Source: Eudromia elegans
Lineage: Eukaryota > Chordata > Aves > Tinamiformes > Tinamidae
Length of the DNA stretch: 64,000 nt
NCBI GenBank assembly: GCA_003342815.1
Contig: PTEX01000145.1
Location: 788,600-852,599, forward strand
Reading direction: 5' to 3'
The notes beneath the pieces are model-generated. The model did no database searches and had not been told where the DNA came from. It was given only the letters and a program-made list of their open reading frames with translations. Below, in pieces: positions 10,419-22,925 of this stretch. Both the position numbers and the translations under genes were made by a program. Position 1 is the stretch's first letter. Each line of letters starts with the position of its first letter.

Positions 10419-13068
10419 TTCTGCGAGAGTGCTTACCCACTCCTACTAGCCCTTGTGTAACATCGCACTGGTTTTAATGGGGCTCTGGACAGAGTCCGCC
10501 CTCAACCAAAGAGAAGGCAGTAACACCCATGGTAACATGGCTGCCTACTAATACTTTTACTAATACTTTTCTTTCCAGTGCTTAATAAACGACTGATTAG
10601 TTCTTCCAATGTATCCTTGAAGTACTATTAAATAATAATAAATAGTACTCCATTTCTACATGTGAAAGAACTGACATAAAATATTAATGGTTTACTCCAA
10701 ACCGCAAAACATAAATGACAGTGTTAGGCTTGCTGTTCCACAGTCCAGCATATTCTGTTATGGGTCTTAGTATAAATTGCCTTTTCTCTTGCCTTAGATA
10801 AATCGTCTTACAGCTTTATCTTTAGCCAATGAAAACAATACCTTCCCTGCCTGTTCTTTTCATTTTTTTATTATTATTTTTATCAGAAAAGTAAAATGTC
10901 TCTCTTTCCATTTCTTGTGCCTTACAATTTAGTTTATTCTTTTACTGAACAGATCAAGAGTATGAAGTTGGTCTTGCCCTGAAAATAACTTGTCCTGCTA
11001 AAATTCTAACACATTTTTGTTAAAGTATAAGAAGATGCAAAATATTTAAACTGGGTATCTTCAGTTCAGTGTTATTTTCCCAATGTATAAATGCACATGT
11101 GACATACTTAGGCAAATGCCATGTTCAAATCTATGTCTTTGAGGTGCACCAGTGATATTCTGGAAAGTTTGGGGGGACTGCCATTTTCATGGAGATTGTT
11201 GTAAATGTGAAAATATTTTTGTCAGATGATCACCATTATAATGATGCTTTTTTTTTTTTCCTGAACTTGCCAATCAGGTTCTCTCTCCTTGGTCCTCTTT
11301 TGAAACATGTGGACACTTGATATGCACTCTTGAATTTAACTGATGGATTTTGTATTTATTCAGATACAGTTCCTGATCTAACTGAATTTTTATTTACTCC
11401 AGTTATTGATGATATATAATAAAACAAAAAGGAAAACTTTATTGTATTAGAGCTGAAGTTAGTAAAACGTCTGATTTTGTTTAAATCAACAGTCACTGCC
11501 AGTAGACACAGCATGTTCAGATACAATCTATTAGAGAGCAGGCAAGTCTGGTGCTATAACCCTAGTGGAAGTTTCGCTATCGGTTTTGGTAGAGTAAGAT
11601 TTCAATCAATCAGATAGTTTCAGTCTGCCTCCTTTGAAGTCTATAAAACAGACAAGACATTTTGGAGCTGACTTGACTAAAACTGAGAAGTATCTGTAGT
11701 TTAGAAAGTAATCTATGCAAAAAGGTGGGTCTTGTACAAGAGATAGATTCAACTTTACCTCCTTAACCTGTACTCTTTTCACATAATGCATCAGTTTAAA
11801 TATATCTTTTATAATATTTGCTATAATGCCAAATATACTGTCATATTAAGAACAGGGGGAAAATTCTGCCTCCTTTTGAAGTCATGGCAAAACTTCGATT
11901 GCATTACATTGGCCAGCATTTTGTTCCCTCTTTCCATCTGTTTCAAGCATGCCTGTCCAACCCATATTCAGGTTTCTTGCCTTAAGCATTACCCTGCTTC
12001 TTGATTCTCTTTCGAAAATATTAGGGTCCCAAATATGTTTTCACTAACTACAGTGAGAGAGATTCTCTCTCTCTAGGAATAAACCTTCATCTTCTGTGTT
12101 GAAATACTTTGCATTTAATGGACTATTTTAAATGCAGTTCCAAATTTTTAGTTATACAAAACCTCTGTGTGGTTTTCACTCCGTCAGAAATGAAGGTATC
12201 TTTGAGTTAACATTACCATTGGTTTACCTAGCTTTGATAGTTTTCATTTCTCTGTACATTGTAGGGAATCAACTTGAGAACTCATTTGATAACAATTCTG
12301 GCTCTTGGGTATAATTTTTGATTCCTACGCTTTATCACCTCTGTAGGAGGCAAAAAGAAATATTAGGTGGAAGAGCTAGAGGAAGAGCTTCACCCTATTC
12401 CAGTGCTTAACCCTACTGAGTATTCAGCCAGTCAGAAAAACACACTTGAAAAGTTATTTATATGGCTAAAGTCAGATACAGATTAGTTACAGAGTGAAAA
12501 GATGTGACTAAAAAAGCGACCAACACAAAATATGAACTATATTCATCATCTCGGGCATGGGTTTTGGTCCAATGTGTTTCCCCCAGGCTTTCTTTGCAAA
12601 GCAAACACTGTCTAGTTTCCGAGTTTTCTGAAACAATCCAAGAACATGAATCGTTTTTGTGCCCATAGTAAATGGGCATTGTTTCTCGGTTACAGTGTGA
12701 CGGGCAGTACAACGGTACTGTGTAATAAGCACATGGGAAAACTAGTCCATAGCACTCTTTGCCAGGCATATTCAGTCCCTTACTTTACCAGTTTTGTTAG
12801 TGAGCTTTTATGAATCACCTTTGGAAGTACTATTTTTTTTTTTTTGTCAGTTGTTTGAGATTCTTAAATATCACAGTGTCTGGATGTCAACAAATCACTT
12901 TTCATGTCCACTTTTCATGTGTTTTTGTGCTGTACTATATTGACAGTTTGTGAGACATTTATAGCATGTAGGGATCGCTGTGCAATTGACTTGCATACAC
13001 AGGAAGTATGAAACATTTTTGGATGGTGTGATTTTGCAGCACATGCACATTACATCTACATGTGCACA
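10419..13068. other. unannotated AT-rich stretch
   Basis: AT-rich with T runs (for example 11249-11259) and small tandem repeats: ctaatacttttact near 10548-10570, and cacttttcatgt twice at about 12895-12920. A 103-codon minus-strand frame (12769-12458) has several cysteines but no known domain. Nothing here can be called a gene. Confidence 0.45.
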
Positions 13069-14242
13069 TTAGCTATATATATATAATATATATATATAAA
13101 TATATAATGCATCTAGCACACCATCAGGCTCCATACAATGGCAAATACATATGAACTGTATTTGAGAGAGAATTACAAAAATAGAGTCGACTGGACTGAA
13201 AAGGAGGTGACAATCTCCCTCCGAATCACTGGAATTACTCGCAAAACTAAGTACTGCCCAGCACATGTCTGTATTACCGGTTTCAGACAATCCAGATTTT
13301 CTCCCTGAGGCTGAAAGATAGTTTGAAACCAGAGGATTAGGATGTTCCCAGCTAAGGAAGAAAGCAAGAAGTGTTCTCACAGCCTTGTATCTCTGCCTAG
13401 TCAAAACCTTACCATTACAGACTCTGAATTCAGGCACATATATGTGTTATCTCTTCATTAAAGCCTGTGGTTGAATGGCCTGCCTGATGTTCCCCCAGAA
13501 CTGTCTGGCAGAGATGTTCAGCTGCCAGGTGATCAGAACGAGAAACATGTGGTGTATTAAGAGATACAGCTGAGACTGCCTGCCGTAAACACCTAGTGAT
13601 CCGTGTATAGGAAACTTGCCCTGAATTAGAACTGTGCTTCAAACAGGAGCTCTGCGGTATCTTTTTATGCCAGTGTTTTGGCATATCTCTTTGCATAGAG
13701 TAAAGAACAGAATGTAAATCAGATATAAACTCAATGAACCAAAACAAAAAATCAGGCTTCATTGCTGGAAGGAGGTAGATAGACAAGTAGTGCTGCAATA
13801 GCTGCTAAAACCTGTAAGTATTTTTGATTTCTTCTTCATCTACAAGAAAACCACTGATCTTTCTGCACAGAGTAGCTTCCTGAGTCTGAGAAGGGGGATA
13901 CATATGTTATACATATATATATGGTATACAGTACAGTTTATTTTCATTATAATCACTCCTGTTGGGTAGAGGGAATAGCGTTAAACAGGCAGGTCTAAGC
14001 AATAGCAGTAACGCCGACGTAACACAGAGTCTCATCAGGAAGGGGTGGCGTTCCTCCTGCGACAGGACACCTACACCCCGAGACAACAGACCTTCACTTG
14101 CACAGTCATTGCAACACCAGGAGAAACTCCACGGGGCTACTGGCAAGGATCGGTGTGAGGCAATCCCAGCCCTGTTCCAACCGCAGGGGCCCGAGGTGTG
14201 AGAATCAATACAGGTACTGGTTTTTCCACATAGTTCTGCCAA
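13069..14242 (-). other. ORF-dense patch, three minus-strand frames
   Basis: Three minus-strand frames of 111, 122 and 122 codons (14242-13907, 13798-13430, 13437-13069) cover most of 1.2 kb, the last two overlapping by 8 bases. None shows a domain I recognise, and composition differs between them. A shadow frame on the plus strand (13962-14201) covers the GC-richer part. They may be chance frames in DNA with few stops or the remains of an unrecognised retroelement. Confidence 0.2.
13074..13108. repeat. AT dinucleotide microsatellite
   Basis: An interrupted (TA)n tract of 35 bases. It forms the low-complexity tail of the overlapping minus-strand open frame (a run of alternating Tyr and Ile), which lowers that frame's credibility. 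Confidence 0.95.
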
Positions 14243-17040
14243 AATGCTTCAGGCACGACAGAAAACACGTCAGCTGTTTGGACTCCCAGTCTAGGTTGAA
14301 TTGAAGCTGTTGGCTCTGACGATTTTTGTGATGTAAATGCAGGCTTTATATGAAATAACTGCCTTGATTTTCACTTTAGAGAATAGACTAAGAAATAGCT
14401 GTGTCCAAATGCTGCTATATCTTAAAGGCCTGCAAGCTACATATTTGGGAAAAGGAAGATATTTAATTAACATTTTGAAATGGTTTCTTGCAGAAGGAAC
14501 CATTGCCGTGATGATAACATATTAGAGCTTTTGACACTGCGGCCCTGAGATTTCTCCTTAATTGTTTAACTGCAGATAACAACATGATTTGTACCTTGCA
14601 AGAACCTATGGAAATGAAACCTCTGCTCTTTAGGGCACAAGGCTGATTCTCAGAAAAGGATGATGAGCCCATGGGCAAAAGCAATATTCTAAAGTTGTTG
14701 CTTAACTTGTTAGCTCAAAGATGAGAATTGAGACTTTCTTTCAATATTTTCATTATTTAAATGCATAACACTTTTCCCAGAGGGACAAAAGCTTTTAGAT
14801 CCACTGGAATAAGTGTGTTTACTTCACAAACTTGCATTTTCAGGTTTACATGTCAAACTCTCCCTTGTGTGCATCTTTAAAGAAGAATATTTCTGAAAAA
14901 AATGAATATAAAAGTAGAGCAAATAGGAGAAAAGGCAAGCAACTTCAACAAAGACAAAAACATTGTACCTTTGTACTGGACCTCAGCATAACTTCTTCAG
15001 TGAAACTTTTAGCATAGAAAATACTGGAATTTTGCTGCAATTTAGAGCGAAAAGGTGATGTTGATCTAAGTCTGTATAGGAATGCTTTTTTTTTCCCCTA
15101 AAGAATAGTAAGAAATCTGGTATGTCTAATAAATTGCTTAAATACTTATTCATTTGAGCAGCACTTTCTCTGTAGAGCATTACAATAGATATGAATATCA
15201 GAATTACCAGATATATGAAGGTAATGGTCCAACTTCTCATTTTAAGCTCTTAAGTCAACCACAGCATGCAAGAAAGTCATTGTCTAAAGATCTTTAAGCC
15301 CAAAGTCATCTATAAAGCAATACAAAGCATTTACTGATCTTTTTTTTTTTCTAATTGTGTGTTTATTATTCATCCTGCAATTATTTATCTATATGTTGAG
15401 GCATCATCTAGCAACATTTAAATGTGGATTGCCACTGTTGCTTAATAAGGCCTTTTAAATAAGTAGTACTATGAACCGCTGAGAGAATCATTATCGCAGG
15501 GTAGTGATTTCTCTTGAATACATTCGAGCTATTAAAATAGGGAATATGACATGTAGGACTGAGGACTGTTCTCTCTCTTGTGCCTGTTGCCTCCTCCTAG
15601 TTACCCCTCATTATCTAGATAATAAAGGAAGACAGTCTTAATATTATTATGTATAATAAAGGAAGCTGAAACAGCTTACTCCTGGTCTGAAGATTCAGGT
15701 AGCCTTCTTTAGGGTGCTTGAAAGATATATATAAATAGTCATATAATCAGTCATAATTTGGCCTTTGCTGGGCAGAGGAGAGGAGTAAGAGAGAAGGCAG
15801 AAGGCTGCTTCCCATAAAACTTCTTCCTGCCATAGCTGTGTAACTATGGCTTTCATCTATGAAAACTTGCATCTATGTCAAGCAGAAAGCACTTTATATA
15901 AAGTCCATTAGAAGAGATATAGTAAAACTTTTTCCTAATAAGGGCAGAACTACCAGTTTAATGGCTGAAGACACTAATTGAATTAGTGAATTGAATTGAA
16001 ACTCGAATGAAACCTCAAAAGAGTAAAAAGCAGATGAATAAACACAAACTTATTATTCACAAACATATTATGCACTTCATATTGTCTTATTTGAGCAACA
16101 GGATAGATTTCCTGTCTATATAGCTAGAATAGACACAGTAATTTATGTTTTTTCTTATTCTTTCTTAGAAATAATGCACACAAGATATAAAACCTATGAA
16201 ATATTTGACGTCAACAGGACTATAAGCTTAAAATCTCTGCTCACCCACAGTGAAAGTCAACCATCCCTGAAACAAGCCTCAAGGAACTAGCAGCGGGCAC
16301 AGGAACTGTCAGTGGGAGTGAGATTAATTTTCTTCCATTTGCAGATAAGTCATTTAGCATTTTCAGTTCAATCAGTGCTTCAGTTCTGTGTCCTTTAAAC
16401 AAAAAACAAAAAATACTGTTACTTCACAAAACACACTGTGGGGTAGCACGCTTGGGTAGTCGAGTAACAAAAGCTATACATGAATAGGTAAGTGGCAATA
16501 TCTTTGACTAGAACTTGGTTGAGTCCTTTCTGCAGAGCAGGGGAAACATCAGACTCTCAGGCCATTCAGGCTAGAACTCACTGCTCTCCTGCTAACATGG
16601 CTCAGTCCTGAATTGAATAACAATCCATAAGGAGCAGTGAGGATTTCACTTTCAGCCCTCTGGCAATGCTTTCCGTCCTTCTGTTGCAACTGCCAACCCA
16701 GATGCCAGCTGGTGGCAGGAGCAGTGATATTCTTGTGATGAGGACTTGTCTCTCTCGGGAACTGGATGAAATCCACCTAACTTTCTTCACAGGATTTGTT
16801 TTAGTAGAATGTATTAAAACCTCTTTCAGTCATTCTGAAGCTGTACTGGATTCAGATCAGCTTCAGCTTTTTCAGAAAATGAAGCTTAAATGCCCTCTTG
16901 AAATGGCATTACCATTTGTAATTTTTTATGTGTAGTTTTCATATGGAGTCACATTTTCTTAGCCATGGTTTTGAGCCGTAGGATTTTTCGACAGCTTGTT
17001 GCTCAGTTTGATTTCCCAAGAAAAGACACAAAACTAGGCA
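14243..17040. other. unannotated AT-rich stretch
   Basis: No transposon or exon recognised. It contains the 14-base perfect palindrome actttatataaagt at 15891-15904 and a repeated ataataaaggaag near 15620-15665. Overlapping short frames on both strands at 16549-16935 match nothing known. Confidence 0.45.
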
Positions 17041-17330
17041 GCAGATGAGGTGCTTTTATTAGACACGCTCATGTCTGGCAACATGCTGGGAGGGACAGGC
17101 GATGCGTTGCTGTTGCCCTTCCTCTGTGCTCATTGGAAATGGTCTCAGTCCCCGCGTGGCGCTGTGAGTCGCTGCCTGTTCTGTCCCTCTCTCGGTTGCT
17201 GCTTGGGTGAACCTGTATGTTCTGTTTATACCCCACATGCAGGTGGTACCTTGTGGTCACCTCTCCTTGCTTCACTCCCTGGTTGCCGTGATGTGATGCT
17301 GTGATGAGAATATGCACTGATTTATCAGAA
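17041..17330. other. GC-richer pocket
   Basis: A GC-richer island in AT-rich surroundings, open on both strands (17050-17304 plus, 17317-17069 minus). Few CpG pairs are seen, so it is not a CpG island. No family is recognised; it could be an old repeat or a conserved non-coding element. Confidence 0.3.
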
Positions 17331-20300
17331 CTACAGTATTGCTTGCTACTGCTTACTGCTTAGGTACTGCAGTACTTAAGGGCTTAGGTCTGCAAGCCAA
17401 GCAGAGCCATGAAGAACAATAGACAAATATTTAAGGGATCAAAAGGTTTCTGTGTCTGCTTACAGAGGGAAAATAACACAAAGCTCAGAATAAAGGCCTT
17501 ATTTTCTCCATAAGTACTTTAGCACTTTCATTTCTTTATTGAAACAGAAAGGAGATACTGTGGTGTCCAAGATGATGTGGAACAAAACCTGCACACAAAG
17601 AAAGAGCTTCTAATGGCAATTACACCCTTGCAATAAACTATGAACATATCATGGAGTGTCATGACCATATTATGTAAAATATTCAAATTGGCATATATTG
17701 CATGAACATAAGACAGCATCTGTTAATTCACTGCACTGCTGGGGCTCTCTCATTTTTTTGGCCTTGCTTTATTTACTCTTTTTGCAAGTCAGTGCACTGA
17801 ATGTCACTGAAAGGGAGTGGACCTTCTTGTATCAGTGGTACACTTAACCTTACATGGAAGGTCAGAATGTACCAAACCACTTTCTCAAGGCTCCAACATG
17901 CAAAGTGTAATGCTGAAATATAGGTGAGATAATTAATCTAACACAGCAATATTTAATTTAAAACAACATTCTATATGCATCCATAATTTCTATGTATATT
18001 ACTTGCTATGTTAAAGTGACATGTGGAATTTGGTTCATCACAGTTATAACATTTACACAGCTGTGTCATCTAGAACAATAATTCTGAATATTATGAGACT
18101 GGCTGAAATCATGCTGAAATAGCATAAATAGCATAGTTAGAGTCAATCTTTATATAAGGAAATAATATTTATTGTGAAGCTGCTTCAGTATCAAGAATAG
18201 GGCTCTGTCTCTGAAAAAGTACCAGTGTGCAAAACAGTAACAAACTGATCTGCAGTCTTATTAACTGAGGGCTAACTGTGCTTATGAGGCATTATCTTCT
18301 GTGTACAGTATGAATTTCCATAATTCCTACAAGACCTCAGGGAATCATAAGCTTCAAAAAGCTTTGGTGACTTAACTGTTTTGTCTGACGAACCTTCTAT
18401 AATCAATGACTAAAGATAGGCCCTTGCAGTGGGTTTGGCTGAATCACTATCTAAAGACTTTAGTCTGTCACCACTGTCTGTAAAGTACCCCCCTAAGTAA
18501 CAAATGAGGTCAGTGCCTAAAATAAGAAATAAATCTATGCAAGTGGATGCCCGCCTTTTGCACGGTCTAAGAAAAGATTTGTGCTGTTCTACTTGAAAAT
18601 GATGTTCTTTTTGTTCTGTTTTGCATCTTTCTGTGGTTGCAGAAGAGTACTCTAGTTGGGGTACTAGTTTCAGTGCTGCTAGAACAGTGCACCACTTTCT
18701 CAAGGGATAAGAAATACTGGCAGTATGACCATGTCCTATGTCAAAGCATTAGGGGGTGTCTTCTCACACAGTACCTCCTTGCACCTCTATGTAGAAGTTA
18801 ATATCTGCTCTGGCTCTTCATTAGTGCTCCTTAATTGACTTCATCAACAACACATCAGGCACAGCACGTGTAAAGGCTAATTCCATGTGTCTGGCAGTCA
18901 GTCACTTAGTGTGCAGCACCATAACCTGAAACATTCACAACTTGAAGCGCAATAATAATTACTCAGAAATAGAATCTTTTCTTTGCCTTAGAGGGAGGCT
19001 TCATCTTTGAAGTTGTCTTGCTAAGAGTGTCAACAGAAGCCACAGACTTCCAAGGGTGGACCGAATCTTTTATTTTGTATTGGCATAAAGAAGCCCTGCA
19101 CAATTCAAATTCTACTTCAGTTGCTCATCTCTGTCATAGTTGCTTAGCTAATTACTCTGGAAAATTGACTTTTATTCATGTAACTAGCCTTTTAAAATAA
19201 TTATTTCTGTTATACTGTAACTTATTAATAATAGCTTTGGGGAGCTGGTGTATCTTTGCTATCTAATGACTAGGAAAAAGCTGAAATCTGCATGATACCA
19301 CAATTCCTTTTTAGTGCCATGATTTCCACATTTATCATAAAATAAATGCGGGTTTGGTACATGAGGTTTGAAACTTTTCAGATAACTTATGCTAATTTAG
19401 GTGATGTGCCAGATTCGTTTTTGTCAGCTAGCAGTCAAAAACAGGATGTCTGTCATCAGTTTGAGTTATTGGAATGCAAAAATCTGAACGCCTAAAGCAG
19501 AAGGGCTTCAGCTGGGTGCTTTTTATAGAAGACATTATTGGAACTGAGGTCATTCAAGAGGAGTAAAATGAAGCACTGAAGCTGATGGAGAACAAATATT
19601 GGCCCTAGTCTATAGTGCATGATGCAGCTAAGGACAAAAAGAAAAAAGGGTTTTTTGAGGGTGTACACAGAAAACTGAAGGTGTAGTTGGTTTTATTTCC
19701 TATTTCTTTCTTTTATTTCTTCCTTCTGAGTGCAAGGAAATATAGCTTGACACATGCTGAAAAACAGAGCTTTGTCAAAGATACTCTGTTATCCACTTAT
19801 CCACTGCACATCTAATTAAACTTTTAAAGGCAGCAGCCTACGGTATCTATCATTGTACGTTACAGATTCATCCCAGAGCATCACTCATTGTGGCTGTGGT
19901 TAGAAGATCTTGTAATTAAATTATAATTAAGTGTGATAACACACACAAGGAGGGAAAACTAAAGTTGTGTGGAAAGCCCTAATGGTGACATTATATAGGC
20001 TTTTGAATGCTTGGCTTTACTACCTCATCTTTTCAAGGTTTGTATTAGAAGAAAGGAAGCTAACACAGTTTCCAGCAAAGGCATGATTATCAGAATGCTG
20101 AAACTGTACTGATACTGTACTAATAATAAAGCTATCAGCCATCTGAATGATGTACTGTAACTGTTAGGGGCTCAGCTGCTGCAGTGAATAAAAAGAAAAG
20201 GGGCAGTTCCAACTTTCAAGGCTTATTATTTGATTTTTTTTTTTTTTTAAGAGCTGTACAGAACAGTTTACTGCAAATTCGTTCCATTGCACTGCATGTT

Positions 20301-20860
20301 AATTACTTGTCTCCTCTGACACGGTCGAGTCTGATCCAACTCATATTGCAATGCTCAAGAATCCTTCCACTGACTTCAGTGGGCATTGCAGCAGCTGTGG
20401 GTGGTTGTAAGACTTTTTAACATATGACCAGAAGTAGATAGATTCAACTCCTGCAATTTATTACTGTTGCTATTTTTTCTTCCTAAACACTATGGCATTT
20501 CAGGACTAACTCTTGCACTCATTTGTCTGTGTTTGGAATGATGTTTTACTATAGTTATGCCACCATGTATTTTCTGTAAGAAAGAGCTGAGACTTAAAAC
20601 TAACTCCATACAATCATGAAGAGAGAGTGAGAACCTAAATGCAGCTTTTCAAGGAGCTCATTATGTTCTAAATACAGCTGTACAAACAGAAAGCTGCAAA
20701 TAGAGGTGAACAGCAGAGGCTTGTAACGAATAGCAAACCCCCCACCATGCACACAATTGCGATGAAGAAAAATTACCGAAACAATCTCACCTGCTGGAAA
20801 ACTGCCAAGTATGACTTGGACCTAGTCCAAGATTTCTGTACACTCAATTAAAGTAACATT
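17331..20860. other. unannotated AT-rich stretch
   Basis: Single-copy-looking AT-rich DNA. The longest frame is a 97-codon minus-strand one at 18703-18410 with no known motif. A T-run lies at 20238-20249. No repeat or RNA gene can be supported. Confidence 0.45.
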
Positions 20861-21285
20861 ATCACGTGAATAAACAGTTCTGTAAGATTGGGAAGAAATC
20901 GCCTTTCCCAACCATTCCTGCTCCCTGCTATGTGGGCTGCATGGGCTGTGCCTGCCCTTCTCTGAATACACTCGGAGAAGGGCGGCTTTCCCTAACAGGC
21001 AGCAACGAAGCCATCCTGCATCCATGGTGTGACTCCGTGCCAGGCTGCCCTGACCCCTGCAAGCACAGCTGCCTGTTCTCAGCTCCTCCGGGGAAGCACC
21101 GCCGTGCAGGGTCACGGTCCCTAACACAGCTGAGTGTGGCTGTGAGTGCAAGGAGGGGCACTCTGTGCACAGGGATGGCTGTTGCCACGTTCGTGACTGC
21201 GGTGACTGCCCCTATAAGCATCACCAGTAATCAGCTCGTATGTTTTCGTGTTTATAATTCGATACAGACTGGCCAACTGTAGCAT
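20861..21285. other. GC-richer pocket with overlapping ORFs on both strands
   Basis: Between about 20900 and 21220 GC content rises and both strands are open: 138 codons plus (20866-21282), and 109 and 98 codons minus (21151-20822, 21224-20928). The plus translation is rich in Cys, Pro and Ser but shows no family motif. Openness on both strands points to base composition rather than a protein. Confidence 0.25.
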
Positions 21286-22589
21286 TCCTTGAAATACTTT
21301 TTTTTTCTGTGTTTGCTCTCTAAGCCCTCATTGCATTTTTGACAGTATTTCCAGATGTCTAATACTGCAATTGGGTATGAAAGCTGTGACAAGGGGATCC
21401 TGACAAGGAGCAGCCCTGAGAAATGAGTGCTTTGGACTTGCATGTGTAGCGAGTCAGTGGCACTTAGGATATTTCATAGGTTACAATGTTGTCGCGCCTT
21501 AAGTCCAATGTCCAGAACGCATTGGCTGTTCAGCACAGGCCCGGCCCAGTCCTGCAGGCTGCACGTCCGTCAGTCACGTGCATCTGCCACCCCGAAGAGT
21601 CCATATGCAGTTAAGCAGCACTTACGGTGTGGCAGGGAGTTAGTGGTGCACCAAATACGATGAAGGTGAAGAATGGACCCCTTCCTTTCAACACCTTCAG
21701 GCCCCGAAGTTTGTTCAAGTATATGGTTGAACTGTACGTTAACACCCACGATGGGCACTCTCTATAGGGTGCATGCACATTCTTCTCCCCCAGGAATCCT
21801 TAACTGGAAATATGGGAGCTATTGCTTTCTGAATGTGAAGTGTGGTCAGGCGTATAAAATCAAAACTAGCTGCAAATCCCCACGGCAGACTCTGTTATGC
21901 ATTCTGAGCTCTGGAGAAGAAAATAAACAAGATCATAGAATTCCAGACCTATTTTGTAAATTATATTACAGGAAAAAAAATGAAAATCACACAGAGCAAT
22001 TAAAGCCCAATAAAGGACATGATAATGGACAATGAAACTGTAAAATCTCCAGTTGAGGGTTCAGATCAGGACAAGGATGGTCAAAGGTATGTAACCATAA
22101 GGAAAGGATCTCTTTAACAGATAAAGCTGTTCAGGCAGGACTGTTGCCCTGAAAGAAAATACAGCAGATGTCTATAAAATTGTGAGTGTCAGAGAAGGTG
22201 GATATGGAACAATTGCGCCCTGTTTCTCTGAACAATAAATTACTAGCAACTAGGGGATTTGCCTTTTTGTCATGCCTGTCAGTGTCAGGATAAGACGCTA
22301 GATGGACCTTTAATCTGAAGCAGTACAGACTTCCTGCATTCTTAATTATAGCTAAATTGAGCAAGAAATATAGATAAACAGCATTATTTCTTTATTATAA
22401 TATTTGAAAGTGATCATTAATCACTATACTATGACTTCTTTTTCATAGTCCATGTCCTCATCAAACACTACATGCATGTTATCCTTGACCCCATGCCCTC
22501 CAAGGCTAGAATATTTACAGAGAAGAAGGCAGAAGAGGTGCCACACGTTTCTTATTCTTGGAGGTCAAGCAGCTCTACCCAGCCACACA
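21286..22589. other. unannotated, small GC-richer patch
   Basis: Contains a moderately GC-rich patch at about 21480-21780 with short frames on both strands (21427-21663 plus, 21758-21570 minus). A 120-codon plus-strand frame spans 21673-22035. None matches a known family. Confidence 0.35.
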
Positions 22590-22925
22590 GGAAGCCAGTC
22601 TGGCAACTGGTGGGACTGCTTGATGATAGGAAATCAGGGTCACTCAGGGTTCAGAAAGGCATAGCAGCCACACGGAATTTTGCTGAAGCCCTCACTGCTG
22701 AATACATTGGTTCATAACGTATATGTCCTTTGTAGCAGAGGTGGCAGAGGAGGTAGATGGGTTTGCAGTAATCGTACTGGAAGTATTTAGACCAACCGGA
22801 TGAATTAAATGTTAATAAGTGACTATATCTGGATGGCATTCACCCAAGAGTGCAGGAGGAAATAAGACTTAAAACTGCAGAACTACTGACTAGATGGTGG
22901 CAACCTACCAGACCTGAACCTGACT
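22590..22925 (+). mobile_element. ancient CR1/L3-like LINE fragment (pol)
   Basis: Plus-strand remnant of an old CR1-clade LINE. The frame ending at 22717 reads VGLLDDRKSGSL, then FAEALTAEYIGS, fitting the family segment between endonuclease and RT (GLLDD..., FFASVFTAED). Further right, 22830-22915 reads gatggcattcacccaagag and aaaactgcagaactactgac, fitting the RT entry motif PDGIHPRV...ELL. The intervening sequence is strongly diverged. This is much older than the avian-type copies elsewhere and resembles the L3/turtle CR1 branch. Confidence 0.75.

Noticed and set aside
12458-12769. Cysteine-containing 103-codon minus-strand frame, resembling a small secreted or zinc-binding protein
   Set aside because: No regular cysteine spacing, no signal peptide, an overlapping frame in another register, and no recognisable homology.
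15891-15904. 14-base perfect palindrome actttatataaagt
   Set aside because: AT-rich and short; expected by chance in a window of this size and composition.
21905-21960. atcatagaattccag resembling a CR1 3' terminus
   Set aside because: Only about 10 bases match and the following sequence has no CR1 UTR block.
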